From Mesobacillus subterraneus (lineage in GTDB: Bacteria; Bacillota; Bacilli; Bacillales; Cytobacillaceae), in the NCBI RefSeq assembly GCF_000934845.1, contig NZ_JXIQ01000064.1:1-33775 (forward strand): 33,775 bases of DNA. The letters are read 5' to 3'. The notes beneath the pieces were generated by a model. The model made no database searches. It saw only the letters and a program-made list of their open reading frames with translations, and was not told the origin of the DNA. The translations under genes were made by a program, and so were the position numbers. Each line of letters opens with the position of its first letter. Position 1 is the first letter of the stretch. Shown piece after piece: positions 16,700 through 25,564 of this stretch.

Positions 16700-17410
16700 T
16701 CATAAGTTTTGCAGCAGGTCGATTTCTTCGTCTGTCAGCTCTCTGTACTCTCCTAGCTCAAGCGTTTCATCCAGCTGCAGTGGGCCCATCGAGATTCTCT
16801 TCAAGTAAACGACCCTCTTCCCTACCGCAAGGAACATTCGCTTCACCTGATGAAACTTCCCTTCGATGATCGTCAACTCGATGTCCGAAGTCAAGCCTGA
16901 TTTTACGATGACAAGCTTTCCAGGTTTCGTCTTATACCCGTCATCAAGAGTGACTCCCTGCTTGAAGGACACTATATCCTGTTCCGTTACTTCTCCCTCA
17001 ATCACTGCAAAATACGTTTTTGGCACATGCTGTTTCGGTGACAACAGCCGATGGGACAGCTGTCCATCATTCGTGAGTAATAAAAGGCCTTCCGTATCCT
17101 TATCAAGCCTACCGACTGGAAAAGGCTCAAACACCAAATCCTCCGCTTCAAGCAGGTTGATGACCGTCTCCTCATGGCTGTCTTCCGTAGCGGAAATGAC
17201 GCCAGGCGGCTTATTCATCATCAAATAGATAAATTCGCGATATTGAATCTCCTCTCCATTGAAAGTAATCAAGTCCTTTTTAGGATTCACATGCTGTTTG
17301 GCATCCTTAATGAATTCACCATTCACTTTAACAGCACCATCTTTTAAAAGCTTCTTCACCTCTTTCCTGCTCCCGTATCCAAGGTTGGCAAGCACCTTAT
17401 CTATTCTCAT
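16700..17410 (-). CDS. ytzG: Pseudouridine synthase, RsuA family
   Basis: 236 residues. An S4 RNA-binding domain (about 1-60: MRIDKVLANLGYGSRKEVK) precedes a TruA/RsuA-type catalytic domain with GRLDKDTEGLLLLTNDG, whose catalytic aspartate is D103. RsuA enzymes isomerise a uridine in small-subunit rRNA; the exact target here is not shown. I chose ATG 17410 over the longer frame (start 17446) because GGGAGGG lies six bases before it and the S4 domain begins there. Confidence 0.9.
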   Translation of the reverse strand: MRIDKVLANLGYGSRKEVKKLLKDGAVKVNGEFIKDAKQHVNPKKDLITFNGEEIQYREFIYLMMNKPPGVISATEDSHEETVINLLEAEDLVFEPFPVGRLDKDTEGLLLLTNDGQLSHRLLSPKQHVPKTYFAVIEGEVTEQDIVSFKQGVTLDDGYKTKPGKLVIVKSGLTSDIELTIIEGKFHQVKRMFLAVGKRVVYLKRISMGPLQLDETLELGEYRELTDEEIDLLQNL

Positions 17411-17430
17411 CGTATCCCTCCCGTTTTCAC

Positions 17431-17446
17431 ATGGGCATAGGCCCAT
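17431..17446. repeat. Short palindrome between ytgP and ytzG
   Basis: ATGGGC-ATAG-GCCCAT, a 6-bp stem with a four-base loop, no U-tract. With the ATG-rich arm CCCATTTcaattAAATGGG over the ytgP stop (17489-17507) it may form processing or pause hairpins in a ytgP-ytzG transcript. Confidence 0.4.
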
Positions 17447-17496
17447 TCCAATTTCTTGTTCGCTTTCCTATAAGGATGCAGCGAAGCCCATTTCAA

Positions 17497-19125
17497 TTAA
17501 ATGGGAAGCCTTAATTTTCGCTTGATTTGCGCAACGCGCTCCCCGAACAGCCTGTCCAGCAGTTTTGTTCGGAATCCCAGATAAAAGTACACAGCAGCAC
17601 CTACAATAGCAGAAATAAGAATGAGCAAAATCGAATGGAACTTGCTGGCCGGTGACATAAACTGAACAAGCACACGATAAAAAGCGGCTGTTGCCCCTGC
17701 CATCAATCCCGAAAACACAAGGATTAGGACAATTCTCCTCGTTACAAAACCCATTGGATATTTTGCGAATTTTTTAATAACTAGCATATTGATGATGATT
17801 GCGACCAAATAGCCTAGTGCAGTCGAAATCACAGCCCCCTGCGTTTCAAACAGCTTGATCAATGGAATGTTCAGGCTCAGCTTCACCAACAATCCCGTCA
17901 GCAGGCTTAAAATCGTAAAGCGCTGCTCATTGATCCCTTGCAGGATTGCTGCAGTTACGGAAAATAGTGCAAACAGAATCGCAACTGGCGCGTACGTTGC
18001 CAATACTTCTGTTCCTAGATCATTATGCGCATAGAAAACAGTGTACATTGGTTCCGCTAGCAGGGCAATGCCAACTGCAGCTGGGACTGTCAGATACATC
18101 AGTACCTGGAAGGTTTGATCAAGCTGCCTCCTCATTCCCTTACGGTCGTTTGCTGTAAAAGCTGTCGTGATGCTTGGAACAAGTGTCAATGAAAAGGCCG
18201 TGGCCAATGAGACAGGAATAATCACCAATTTATGGGATTGGAAATTCAGCACAGAAAACGCAGTATTCGCTTCATTCTGGCTATTGCCAATTGCAATCAT
18301 TGCTCGGTTGAATGTCATCATATCAACAAATTGGAAAAGCGGATTAGCAATGCCCACAAAGACAAACGGCGCTGCATAAACAAGTATTTCCTTATAGATT
18401 TTCTTTAAAGGCACATCCAATGTTTTTTTGTCTTCTGCCAGTAATTGATCCAAATGCGGTTTCCTTTTGACCCAATACCAGCCTAGCACCCCTAGACTGC
18501 CAAGTGCACCAATGAACGCTGCAAACGTAGCTACACTGACAGCGGTCACCATATCCCCATCCATTACGTTCAGCACAAAAAAAGCACCTGCAAGCACGAA
18601 GGCAATCCTGACAATTTGCTCCACCACTTGAGAGACAGCTGAAGGACCCATCGATTGATGACCCTGAAAGAATCCGCGGATCAAACTCATAAATGGAACA
18701 ACGATCAGCGCAAAACTGACTGCCCGGATAACGGTTGTCACATCCTCAGCCGTTATTTTCGCCTGATCTTCCCCACTCGTGTTCATGACAATCTCCGCCA
18801 GACCCGGGGCCGTTCCATACATGATCAAGAACGAGAAAACACCTGTCGCCAGCATGACAGCGACTCCTGATTTAAACAACTTCCTGCCGACAGCATACTC
18901 TTCAAGTGCATTATATTTTGCTATGAACTTTGAAACAGCCAACGGCACACCAGCCGTTGCAATACTTATAAAAATGGTATACGGAATATAAGAGAAAGAA
19001 TATAAGGCGGTCCCATAATCTCCGACGATGGCAAAAAAGGGAATAACATAAAACAACCCAATCACCTTGGATAAAATGGTGCCAACCGTCAGTATGAACG
19101 TCCCACGCAATAGCTTAGATGACAT
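17497..19125 (-). CDS. ytgP: YtgP, MurJ/Wzx-like polysaccharide flippase family membrane protein
   Basis: 542 residues with about 14 membrane helices, MOP superfamily (polysaccharide biosynthesis/MurJ-like). B. subtilis YtgP (544 residues) can act as a lipid II flippase in peptidoglycan synthesis, overlapping with Amj; the same role is likely here. Start: the frame is open to 19215, but the added 30 residues are not family-like and cover an operator-like palindrome. ATG 19125 (MSSKLLRGTFILTVG) has a TAGGGAT site and gives the family length. Charged loop and helix pattern are intact. Confidence 0.9.
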   Translation of the reverse strand: MSSKLLRGTFILTVGTILSKVIGLFYVIPFFAIVGDYGTALYSFSYIPYTIFISIATAGVPLAVSKFIAKYNALEEYAVGRKLFKSGVAVMLATGVFSFLIMYGTAPGLAEIVMNTSGEDQAKITAEDVTTVIRAVSFALIVVPFMSLIRGFFQGHQSMGPSAVSQVVEQIVRIAFVLAGAFFVLNVMDGDMVTAVSVATFAAFIGALGSLGVLGWYWVKRKPHLDQLLAEDKKTLDVPLKKIYKEILVYAAPFVFVGIANPLFQFVDMMTFNRAMIAIGNSQNEANTAFSVLNFQSHKLVIIPVSLATAFSLTLVPSITTAFTANDRKGMRRQLDQTFQVLMYLTVPAAVGIALLAEPMYTVFYAHNDLGTEVLATYAPVAILFALFSVTAAILQGINEQRFTILSLLTGLLVKLSLNIPLIKLFETQGAVISTALGYLVAIIINMLVIKKFAKYPMGFVTRRIVLILVFSGLMAGATAAFYRVLVQFMSPASKFHSILLILISAIVGAAVYFYLGFRTKLLDRLFGERVAQIKRKLRLPI

Positions 19126-19202
19126 ATAATCCCTACTTTTCAATCTATAAAATAAAATCGGTTTACAAACTTTTATATTACCATAAACATGAGCCGATAC
19201 AG

Positions 19203-19214
19203 TGATAATTATCA
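19203..19214. promoter_or_regulatory. TGATAATTATCA palindrome in the ytgP-ytfP gap
   Basis: A perfect 12-bp palindrome built of GATAAT half-sites, similar to Fur/PerR-family operator cores. It lies upstream of an extended -10 candidate for ytgP (TGG-TAATAT on the minus strand) and about 140 bases before ytfP. The match to a full 19-bp box is incomplete. Confidence 0.35.
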
Positions 19215-19353
19215 ATTTCTTGCCTTCCTAGTTTACTCTTTCTTCAGCCCGACTGCCAGTTTTCAGGGTGAAGAACAGAAAGGGAAATGTTTTTAAAGAA
19301 GATGTATTATAATAAGAAAAGCGCAAACAGAAATTTTATAAGTTGGTGAAGCG

Positions 19354-20622
19354 ATGAAATACGATGTAATTGTCCTAGGCGGAGGTCCGTCTGGGTTGAT
19401 GGCTGCAATTGCTGCTGGCGAGCAGAATGCAAAAGTGATGCTCATCGATAAAGGGGACAAGCTCGGCCGCAAGCTGGCGATTTCCGGGGGCGGACGCTGC
19501 AATGTGACCAACCGCCTTCCAGTCGACGAAATCATTAAACATATACCCGGAAATGGGCGGTTCTTATACAGTGCGTTCTCCATTTTCAGCAATGAAGACA
19601 TCATTTCCTTTTTCGAAGGCCTAGGGATTAAGCTTAAGGAAGAAGATCATGGCAGGATGTTCCCTGTCTCCAATAAAGCTCAATCCGTTGTTGATGCGCT
19701 TTTATCTAAGCTTAAAGATTTAAAAGTGGAAATTAAGACGAACACCCCCGTGGCAGACGTACATTACAGAGAAGGAAGCGTACAATCAGTTGAACTAAAG
19801 AATGGAGAAAGGATTTCTGCAGACAGCATCATTATTGCCGTCGGCGGAAAATCTGTCCCCCATACCGGTTCGACTGGCGATGGATATGCATGGGCCGAGA
19901 AAGCCGGTCATACCATTACTACCCTATTCCCAACAGAAGTCCCTGTAACCTCTTCTGAACCTTTTATAAAGGAGAAAGTTTTGCAAGGACTTTCGCTAAG
20001 GGGAATCGCACTTAGCGTCCTTAATCCAAAAGGGAAACCACTGATTACTCACAAAATGGATATGATTTTCACCCACTTCGGCGTCAGCGGTCCAGCGGTC
20101 CTCCGCTGCAGCCAGTTTGTCGTCAAAGCGATGCAAAAATGGAATCTAAAAGAGGTTGTCCTGTCTCTGGATGCCCTGCCCGAGATGAAAGAAGAAGAAG
20201 TTTTCCAAGAAATTACTAAATTGATACAAGCCGAGCCAAAAAAAGCGATGAAAAATTTACTTAAAGGACTATTGCCTGAACGTTATCTATTGTTCCTGCT
20301 GGAGCGCAATGAAATCGATCCTGCAGTCCAGGGCGGTCAACTTGGCCGTGAAAAAATCAGGAGTTTTGCGAAAACAATCAAGCAATTCGAATTCAAAGTC
20401 AACGGTACCTTGCCGCTTGATAAAGCCTTCGTCACCGGAGGCGGCGTCTCCATCAAAGAAATCGAACCGCAAACCATGGCATCTAAGAAAGCAGCTGGCC
20501 TGTACTTCTGCGGTGAAATCCTCGATATCCACGGATATACGGGCGGTTACAATATTACCTCAGCACTTGTCACCGGAAGACTTGCCGGGACAAACGCAGT
20601 CCAGTTTGCACTGCAAAAATAG
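19354..20622 (+). CDS. ytfP: YtfP, HI0933-like NAD(P)/FAD-dependent oxidoreductase
   Basis: 422 residues of the HI0933/BaiN-like flavoprotein family. The dinucleotide-binding loop GGGPSG lies at 9-14, the family signature [16 protein letters not shown] at about 43-58, a second glycine-rich segment [19 protein letters not shown] near 160-178, and the C-terminal FAD contact [14 protein letters not shown]. The substrate is not known. A GGTGA site lies four bases before the ATG. A TATAAT at 19308-19313 is a possible -10. Confidence 0.9.
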   Translation: MKYDVIVLGGGPSGLMAAIAAGEQNAKVMLIDKGDKLGRKLAISGGGRCNVTNRLPVDEIIKHIPGNGRFLYSAFSIFSNEDIISFFEGLGIKLKEEDHGRMFPVSNKAQSVVDALLSKLKDLKVEIKTNTPVADVHYREGSVQSVELKNGERISADSIIIAVGGKSVPHTGSTGDGYAWAEKAGHTITTLFPTEVPVTSSEPFIKEKVLQGLSLRGIALSVLNPKGKPLITHKMDMIFTHFGVSGPAVLRCSQFVVKAMQKWNLKEVVLSLDALPEMKEEEVFQEITKLIQAEPKKAMKNLLKGLLPERYLLFLLERNEIDPAVQGGQLGREKIRSFAKTIKQFEFKVNGTLPLDKAFVTGGGVSIKEIEPQTMASKKAAGLYFCGEILDIHGYTGGYNITSALVTGRLAGTNAVQFALQK

Positions 20623-20664
20623 AGTTGGAAAACTTAGTGTCCGTCATGGCCTTACTTTTTCACA

Positions 20665-20699
20665 TAAAAAACAGAGCCTGAGTAATTTTCAGGCTCTGT
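20665..20699 (-). terminator. Intrinsic terminator overlapping the cse60 stop
   Basis: Minus strand ACAGAGCCTGA/TCAGGCTCTGT, a perfect 11-bp stem with a seven-base loop followed by TTTTTT. The cse60 stop codon TGA (20689-20691) is itself part of the stem. Confidence 0.9.
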
Positions 20700-20874
20700 A
20701 CACAACCATGGCGGAAAAGCAGTAGATCTGCTCTTCTTCCTCTTCTTCCGGGATGACGGCGACATTGTATTTAATGTCCACTAGTTTTTTTTCATCTAGC
20801 TTTTCAAGAAATACGTTCATGTCCTGTTCTAGATCTTTTTCATGCTCATGATCAAACACTCTGACCTGGATCAA
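20689..20874 (-). CDS. cse60: Sporulation protein Cse60
   Basis: 61 residues matching the Cse60 (YteV) family of small proteins made in the mother cell under sigma-E in B. subtilis. Recognised from FDHEHEKDLEQDMNVFL, VDIKYNVAV, an acidic run of six Glu at 43-48 and the IYCFSAMVVYR ending. The start is TTG with GGAAGGAA about eight bases upstream. No sigma-E promoter is clear in the 55 bases before it, so control by sigma-E is inferred from the family only. Confidence 0.85.
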   Translation of the reverse strand: MIQVRVFDHEHEKDLEQDMNVFLEKLDEKKLVDIKYNVAVIPEEEEEEQIYCFSAMVVYRA

Positions 20875-20929
20875 GGGAATCTTCCTTCCTTTTTACCACC
20901 ATCTTTGCCAGAATGTCAGAATTTTATAA

Positions 20930-21241
20930 TTAAGGACGTTTTGTTTCTCCGCTCCAGCTCATCATGCCGCCAATCATATTGCGGACTTTGAATCCTTGCT
21001 GGTTCATGAAGTGGCAGACATTGCCGCTGCGTGCGCTTGATCGGCAAATGAAAATGTATTCTTTGTCCTTATCGAATTCGTTCAGTCTTTCCGGTATTTC
21101 GCCCATCGGGATATGCTTTGCTCCCGGTATCATACCGAATGCTACCTCGTCATGTTCCCGTACGTCTACCATTTCAAGCTTTTCGCCTGCTTCCAATTTC
21201 TTTTGAAGTTCTTGAGGTGAAATTGTTTCGATTTTATTCAT
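20930..21241 (-). CDS. ytwF: YtwF, single-domain rhodanese
   Basis: 103 residues, one rhodanese domain; the catalytic cysteine C66 lies in the active-site loop ICRSSARS, with VDVREHDE and GAKHIPMGEIPERL as the usual flanking motifs. These proteins carry persulfide sulfur on the cysteine for transfer or detoxification; the partner is unknown. GGAGG lies nine bases before the ATG. A strong promoter lies at 21296-21324, so it is transcribed apart from leuS. Confidence 0.92.
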   Translation of the reverse strand: MNKIETISPQELQKKLEAGEKLEMVDVREHDEVAFGMIPGAKHIPMGEIPERLNEFDKDKEYIFICRSSARSGNVCHFMNQQGFKVRNMIGGMMSWSGETKRP

Positions 21242-21295
21242 AAATTATTTCCTCCATTTTTAAAAAAATTGATGTTAAAGTATTTTCCCCTATTT

Positions 21296-21324
21296 ATTAT
21301 ATAAAAACTCTTTTTATATTACAA
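21296..21324 (-). promoter_or_regulatory. SigmaA promoter for ytwF
   Basis: Minus strand TTGTAA (21319-21324), 17-base spacer, TATAAT (21296-21301), 55 bases before the ytwF start. Confidence 0.72.
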
Positions 21325-21358
21325 AGAAAAAACCTCATGGGGTATTTATTTTTCTGTA

Positions 21359-21386
21359 ACAAAGGATCGCCATGGCGATCCTTTGT
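21359..21386. terminator. Strong hairpin after leuS
   Basis: ACAAAGGATCGC-CATG-GCGATCCTTTGT: a perfect 12-bp stem with a four-base loop, seven bases past the leuS stop. It lacks a U-tract on either strand, so it may be a weak terminator or a 3'-end stabiliser. Confidence 0.6.
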
Positions 21387-21393
21387 AAACGAA

Positions 21394-23808
21394 TTAGTTA
21401 GCAACAATGTTGACAAGCTTCCCTGGGACTGCAATTACCTTGCGGACTGTCTTGCCATTGATTTGTTCTTTAACGGTATTATCGCCCATCGCGATTTGCT
21501 CAAGCGTTTCTCTGTTGGCATCGGCGGGTACCATCATTTTTGCTTTGATCTTGCCGTTCACCTGGACTACGATTTCGACTTCGTCTTCGACTAGCTTGGC
21601 TTCATCATATGCAGGCCATGCTGCATAAGTGATCGACTCGCTATGTCCTAGCTTTTCCCAAAGTTCTTCCGTGATATGCGGTGCGATTGGCGCAAGCATT
21701 TTCACGAATCCTTCGACATAAGGCTTAGGAAGCTCCTCAGCCTTATACGCTTCGTTTATAAAAATCATCATTTGGGAGATTGCAGTATTGAACCGAAGTC
21801 CTTCATAAGCTTCCGTTACCTTTTTAACCGTCTGGTGGTAGACTCTTTCAAGATTCGGGTTTTCCGCGTCCTTGATTTTCAAGCTCAGGTTGCCATTGTC
21901 TTCAACGAATAGGCGCCAGATGCGGTCAAGGAACCGACGCGAACCGTCAAGCCCATTGGCTGACCATGCAATTGAAGCATCAAGCGGTCCCATGAACATT
22001 TCATAAAGGCGTAGTGTATCGGCACCATGGCTTCCGACGATTTCATCCGGGTTGACTACATTGCCTTTTGATTTGCTCATTTTTTCATTGTTTTCGCCAA
22101 GGATCATCCCTTGGTTGAAAAGCTTCTGAAATGGCTCTTTTGTATGAACAACGCCTAAATCGTACAGGACCTTGTGCCAGAAACGAGCGTAAAGCAAGTG
22201 CAGAACTGCATGTTCTGCTCCTCCAATATAAATATCAACAGGCAGCCATTGCTTTAATTTTTCTTCATCTGCAAGTGCCTGATCATTTTTCGGATCAATG
22301 TAGCGCAGGTAGTACCAGCAGCTGCCAGCCCATTGCGGCATCGTATTCGTTTCCCTGCGCCCTTTTTTGCCCGTTTTAGAATCGATGACATTCACCCAGC
22401 CATCAATATTGGCAAGCGGGGACTCACCTGTACCGGATGGCTTTATTTCCGTTGTTTTTGGAAGGACAAGCGGCAGCTGATCTTCTGGAACAGCTGTCAT
22501 GGTGCCATCTTCCCAGTGGATGATTGGAATCGGCTCGCCCCAATAACGCTGGCGGCTGAACAACCAGTCGCGAAGGCGGTAAGTAACCTTCTTGTTGCCA
22601 ATGCCTTTTTCTTCAAGCCAGGCAATCATCTTGCTGATGGCATCTTCCTTGTTCATGCCGTTAAGGAATTCAGAGTTTACGTGATCACCGTCGCCAGTAT
22701 ACGCTTCTTCCTGGACGTTTCCGCCGGCCACGACTTCCTTGATTTCTAAATTGAATTTTTTAGCAAACTCGTAGTCACGCTCATCATGCGCAGGAACTGC
22801 CATGATCGCGCCTGTTCCGTATGATACAAGAACATAGTCTGCGATCCAGACTGGCATTTTTTCGCCATTGGCTGGATTGATCGCGAACGCACCGGTGAAC
22901 ACACCAGTTTTGTCTTTGGCTAGATCGGTGCGCTCTAAGTCACTCTTGCTCTTGATTTCATCGATATATTTTTCGACAGCAGCCTTTTGCTCAGCTGTTG
23001 TAATTTTATCCACCAGCTGGTGTTCGGGTGCAAGCACTGCATAAGTTGCACCGAATAGTGTATCCGGACGAGTTGTGAACACCGTAAATGTATCCTGATT
23101 GCCTTCGATATGGAAGGTGATTTCTGCCCCTTCTGAACGGCCAATCCAGTTGCGTTGCATATCCTTTAGGCTTTCCGGCCAATCAAGTAAATCTAGATCC
23201 TCCAGCAGCCGATCTGCGTAGGCAGTGATTTTAAGCATCCACTGTCTCATCGGACGGCGCTCGACCGGATGTCCACCGCGCTCACTTTTTCCATCGATTA
23301 CTTCTTCGTTCGCTAAAACGGTTCCAAGTGCTGGACACCAGTTAACAGCGACTTCGTCAATATAAGCAAGCCCCTTTTCATAAAGCTTCAGGAAAATCCA
23401 CTGAGTCCACTTATAGTATTCAGGGTCCGTTGTGTTGACTTCGCGGTCCCAGTCGTATGAAAACCCTAATGCCTTGATTTGGCGGCGAAAAGTGTTGATG
23501 TTTTTCTCTGTGAACTCGGCCGGGTCATTCCCAGTGTCCAGTGCATATTGCTCTGCCGGCAGTCCAAACGCATCCCAGCCCATTGGATGGAGAACGTTGA
23601 ATCCTTGCATCCTTTTCATCCGGGAAAGGATATCCGTCGCTGTGTACCCTTCCGGATGGCCTACGTGCAGGCCGGCTCCAGATGGATACGGGAACATATC
23701 CAGCGCATAGAACTTCTCTTTGCCTTTATCTTCCGTTGTTTTAAACGTTTTGTTCTGTTCCCAATGCGATTGCCATTTTTTTTCGATTTCCTGGTGGTTA
23801 AAACTCAT
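21394..23808 (-). CDS. leuS: Leucyl-tRNA synthetase
   Basis: Charges tRNA-Leu with leucine. 804 residues, identical in length to B. subtilis LeuS. Class I signatures: HVGH at 48-51 (the HIGH motif) and KMSKS at 576-580. A large CP1 editing domain lies between them (about 220-420, with [12 protein letters not shown] and [15 protein letters not shown]). The anticodon-binding domain and a C-terminal domain ending [15 protein letters not shown] are intact. AGGAGG lies ten bases before the ATG. Expression is controlled by the T-box leader upstream. Confidence 0.98.
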   Translation of the reverse strand: MSFNHQEIEKKWQSHWEQNKTFKTTEDKGKEKFYALDMFPYPSGAGLHVGHPEGYTATDILSRMKRMQGFNVLHPMGWDAFGLPAEQYALDTGNDPAEFTEKNINTFRRQIKALGFSYDWDREVNTTDPEYYKWTQWIFLKLYEKGLAYIDEVAVNWCPALGTVLANEEVIDGKSERGGHPVERRPMRQWMLKITAYADRLLEDLDLLDWPESLKDMQRNWIGRSEGAEITFHIEGNQDTFTVFTTRPDTLFGATYAVLAPEHQLVDKITTAEQKAAVEKYIDEIKSKSDLERTDLAKDKTGVFTGAFAINPANGEKMPVWIADYVLVSYGTGAIMAVPAHDERDYEFAKKFNLEIKEVVAGGNVQEEAYTGDGDHVNSEFLNGMNKEDAISKMIAWLEEKGIGNKKVTYRLRDWLFSRQRYWGEPIPIIHWEDGTMTAVPEDQLPLVLPKTTEIKPSGTGESPLANIDGWVNVIDSKTGKKGRRETNTMPQWAGSCWYYLRYIDPKNDQALADEEKLKQWLPVDIYIGGAEHAVLHLLYARFWHKVLYDLGVVHTKEPFQKLFNQGMILGENNEKMSKSKGNVVNPDEIVGSHGADTLRLYEMFMGPLDASIAWSANGLDGSRRFLDRIWRLFVEDNGNLSLKIKDAENPNLERVYHQTVKKVTEAYEGLRFNTAISQMMIFINEAYKAEELPKPYVEGFVKMLAPIAPHITEELWEKLGHSESITYAAWPAYDEAKLVEDEVEIVVQVNGKIKAKMMVPADANRETLEQIAMGDNTVKEQINGKTVRKVIAVPGKLVNIVAN

Positions 23809-23861
23809 CGTAACTGTCCTCCTGTTTGGTTTCGATTTATTTTAGCGAATGAATTTTCTTC

Positions 23862-24119
23862 AAAAAAAATAAAAAACTCCCGCCCCTGTAAAGGGACGAG
23901 AGATAATGTATGATCTCCCGCGGTACCACCCAAATTAGTGTGCAACACTCGCTTCATTCACCCTTAACGCGGAAAAACGGCAAACGCTACTTGTTGGTTC
24001 ACGTCTGCAACTCAAAGGCGAGTTCATGATGGATCCTGTCTGGCTTGCAGCGACCGCCAGCTCTCTACATCAGGCTTTGCACCATTACTACTCCTTGTCG
24101 AAGTCTTTCATTATGAATA
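23862..24119 (-). promoter_or_regulatory. T-box leader (leucine) of leuS
   Basis: An RNA switch that senses uncharged tRNA-Leu and permits readthrough into leuS. Minus strand, in order: Stem I with AGAGAG and a GCTGGC/GCCAG arm; GAA-CTC in the specifier loop, with the CUC leucine codon at 24020-24022; the T-box sequence GGGTGGTACCGCGGG at about 23917-23931; then the terminator hairpin CTCTCGTCCC/GGGGCGGGAG (23877-23902) and a T-run. The antiterminator would use the T-box 5' part against the left terminator arm. The start of transcription is inferred from the promoter at 24127-24155. Confidence 0.95.
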
Positions 24120-24126
24120 TAGAGTT

Positions 24127-24155
24127 ATTGTAATAAAATTTCCCTGCGGATGCAA
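24127..24155 (-). promoter_or_regulatory. SigmaA promoter of the leuS T-box transcript
   Basis: Minus strand TTGCAT (24150-24155), 17-base spacer, TACAAT (24127-24132). The expected start near 24119 fits the beginning of Stem I. Confidence 0.7.
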
Positions 24156-24245
24156 GCAGGGGTGGAAATAAATGATTACGAAAGATAGTTTATGAATGGT
24201 GGATAGGATTTGTGTAGGAATGGTCTCTTGTTTTGGAAAAAATCG

Positions 24246-24353
24246 CGCGGAATTTCCAGTTCGCGGAATCATGGGGGATTTTCGCGGAATCCACTGACAC
24301 TTTCGCGGAATTATGAGTAGTTTTCGAGGAATAAACCTACTATATCGCGGGAT
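24246..24353. repeat. Phased array of six CGCGGAAT words
   Basis: CGCGGAAT begins at 24246, 24262, 24283 and 24304, with variants CGAGGAAT at 24325 and CGCGGGAT at 24346. The last five are exactly 21 bases apart; the first step is 16. Words are usually preceded by T-rich spacer. The array sits in the divergent gap between the leuS promoter and the NERD gene. On the minus strand the 21-base period yields an artefactual open frame repeating I-P-R-K. Confidence 0.9.
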
Positions 24354-24434
24354 TCCCCTTTTCCTTGTAAAAATAAAGGAATTTAAGATGCGATAACGAA
24401 TGTATTTAGTAATACTTAATATGGAGTGATGCAA

Positions 24435-25403
24435 GTGATTGCAAAATATCGTACGATACCCATGGAAATCCTCATTTATGAAGCCATTACCCGCCGTTTG
24501 CCTGACCACCACCCTCGAAAACCAGAATTCCTCTCCAAACTAAACCGCTGGAAAGCTGGTTATAAAGGGGAAAAAGAAGTAGATTACTTTTTATCTCTGT
24601 TTCCCGACGATGACTTAACGATTTTTCAGTATCTCAGGCTCCCTCACCAAAACGGTCACTTCCAAATTGATACTTTGATCATCAGCAACTGGTTTATAGC
24701 AATCATTGAATCTAAGAATTTGGCAGGCACAATTGAAGTGGATCCTGAATTGGATCAATTGCTCCAAAACTTCGATGGTTCAGAAAAGGCTTATAGCAAC
24801 CCAATTTTACAAGCTGAAATTCAAAGGTCTCACCTCGCCAAGTGGCTTCTCAAACATCAACTTCCACTGCCTCCAATAGAAATTTTTGTTACAATCAGCA
24901 ATCCCCAGACGATCATCAAAAATCCTGCCCATCACAAAGAAGTAGCCCATAGAATATGCCGTGCAGCAAGAATTCCTTTCAGGATATCCACTTTAAAGTT
25001 AAAACACACTACAGAAAAACTAACTAAGAAGGATGTAAAAAAAGTCACCAGGTTGCTGCTAAAACATCATGAACCATTCATCCCAGATCCCCCATCCTTC
25101 CATATCCCCCTGGATCTTATCACTGGTGTCCAATGCCCTCATTGCCAAACTTTCAGAATGGAGCGCATCCACGGGACCTGGTTATGCCAAAAATGTGGGA
25201 AGACAGCACGGGAAGCACATAAGACTGCTGTGAAAGATTATTTTCTTTTATATAGTCCTATTTTATCCAATATCCACTTGAGGAACTTCCTCCATATTAA
25301 TTCAGAGGATACTGCCACACGAATCCTCCATTCAATGAATCTTCTTATAAATGGCACCACCAAAAACAGAACCTATTCTCCTCCAAAAGATTTTTTTAGC
25401 TGA
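24435..25403 (+). CDS. NERD domain protein with zinc ribbon
   Basis: 322 residues. An N-terminal NERD (nuclease-related, restriction-endonuclease fold) domain, about 35-140, keeps the nuclease-type residues: E46/E48 in YKGEKEVDY, D79 in FQIDTLII and E92-x-K94 in IIESKN. A C-terminal zinc-ribbon with C234/C237 (CPHC) and C251/C254 (CQKC) follows. The family is widespread in Bacillus and its role is unproven; DNA processing is an inference. I chose GTG 24435 over GTG/ATG at 24426-24431 because GGAGTG is correctly spaced only for it, and MIAKYRTIPMEIL matches the family start. No signal or membrane segment. Confidence 0.88.
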   Translation: MIAKYRTIPMEILIYEAITRRLPDHHPRKPEFLSKLNRWKAGYKGEKEVDYFLSLFPDDDLTIFQYLRLPHQNGHFQIDTLIISNWFIAIIESKNLAGTIEVDPELDQLLQNFDGSEKAYSNPILQAEIQRSHLAKWLLKHQLPLPPIEIFVTISNPQTIIKNPAHHKEVAHRICRAARIPFRISTLKLKHTTEKLTKKDVKKVTRLLLKHHEPFIPDPPSFHIPLDLITGVQCPHCQTFRMERIHGTWLCQKCGKTAREAHKTAVKDYFLLYSPILSNIHLRNFLHINSEDTATRILHSMNLLINGTTKNRTYSPPKDFFS

Positions 25404-25460
25404 TCATCGCCCATCTGCTCGGAGATTTGCACCATTTTTACCGAATTAATAGAATCATAT

Positions 25461-25490
25461 AACAAGCAGCCGCTTAATGGGCTGCTCGTT
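25461..25490. terminator. Convergent terminator between the NERD gene and the hydroxybutyrate operon
   Basis: AACAAGCAGCC (25461-25471) pairs with GGCTGCTCGTT (25480-25490), one G-U pair on the minus strand. T-tracts are short (TTGTTAT on minus), so it is moderately convincing. Confidence 0.55.
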
Positions 25491-25564
25491 ATAAAGGCGA
25501 TATGGAAATTCCATTTCGGTTACTGATGGATTTTTCTATGATGCGCTCTTCCTACTGGATTTTT

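Noticed and set aside
19126-19215. Extended N-terminus of YtgP
   Set aside because: The added 30 residues are not family-like, cover the GATAAT palindrome and promoter candidates, and give a longer protein than YtgP.
24111-24512. Minus-strand open frame of about 133 codons with repeated I-P-R-K
   Set aside because: It arises because the CGCGGAAT array has a 21-base (seven-codon) period. It overlaps the leuS promoter and has no ribosome site.
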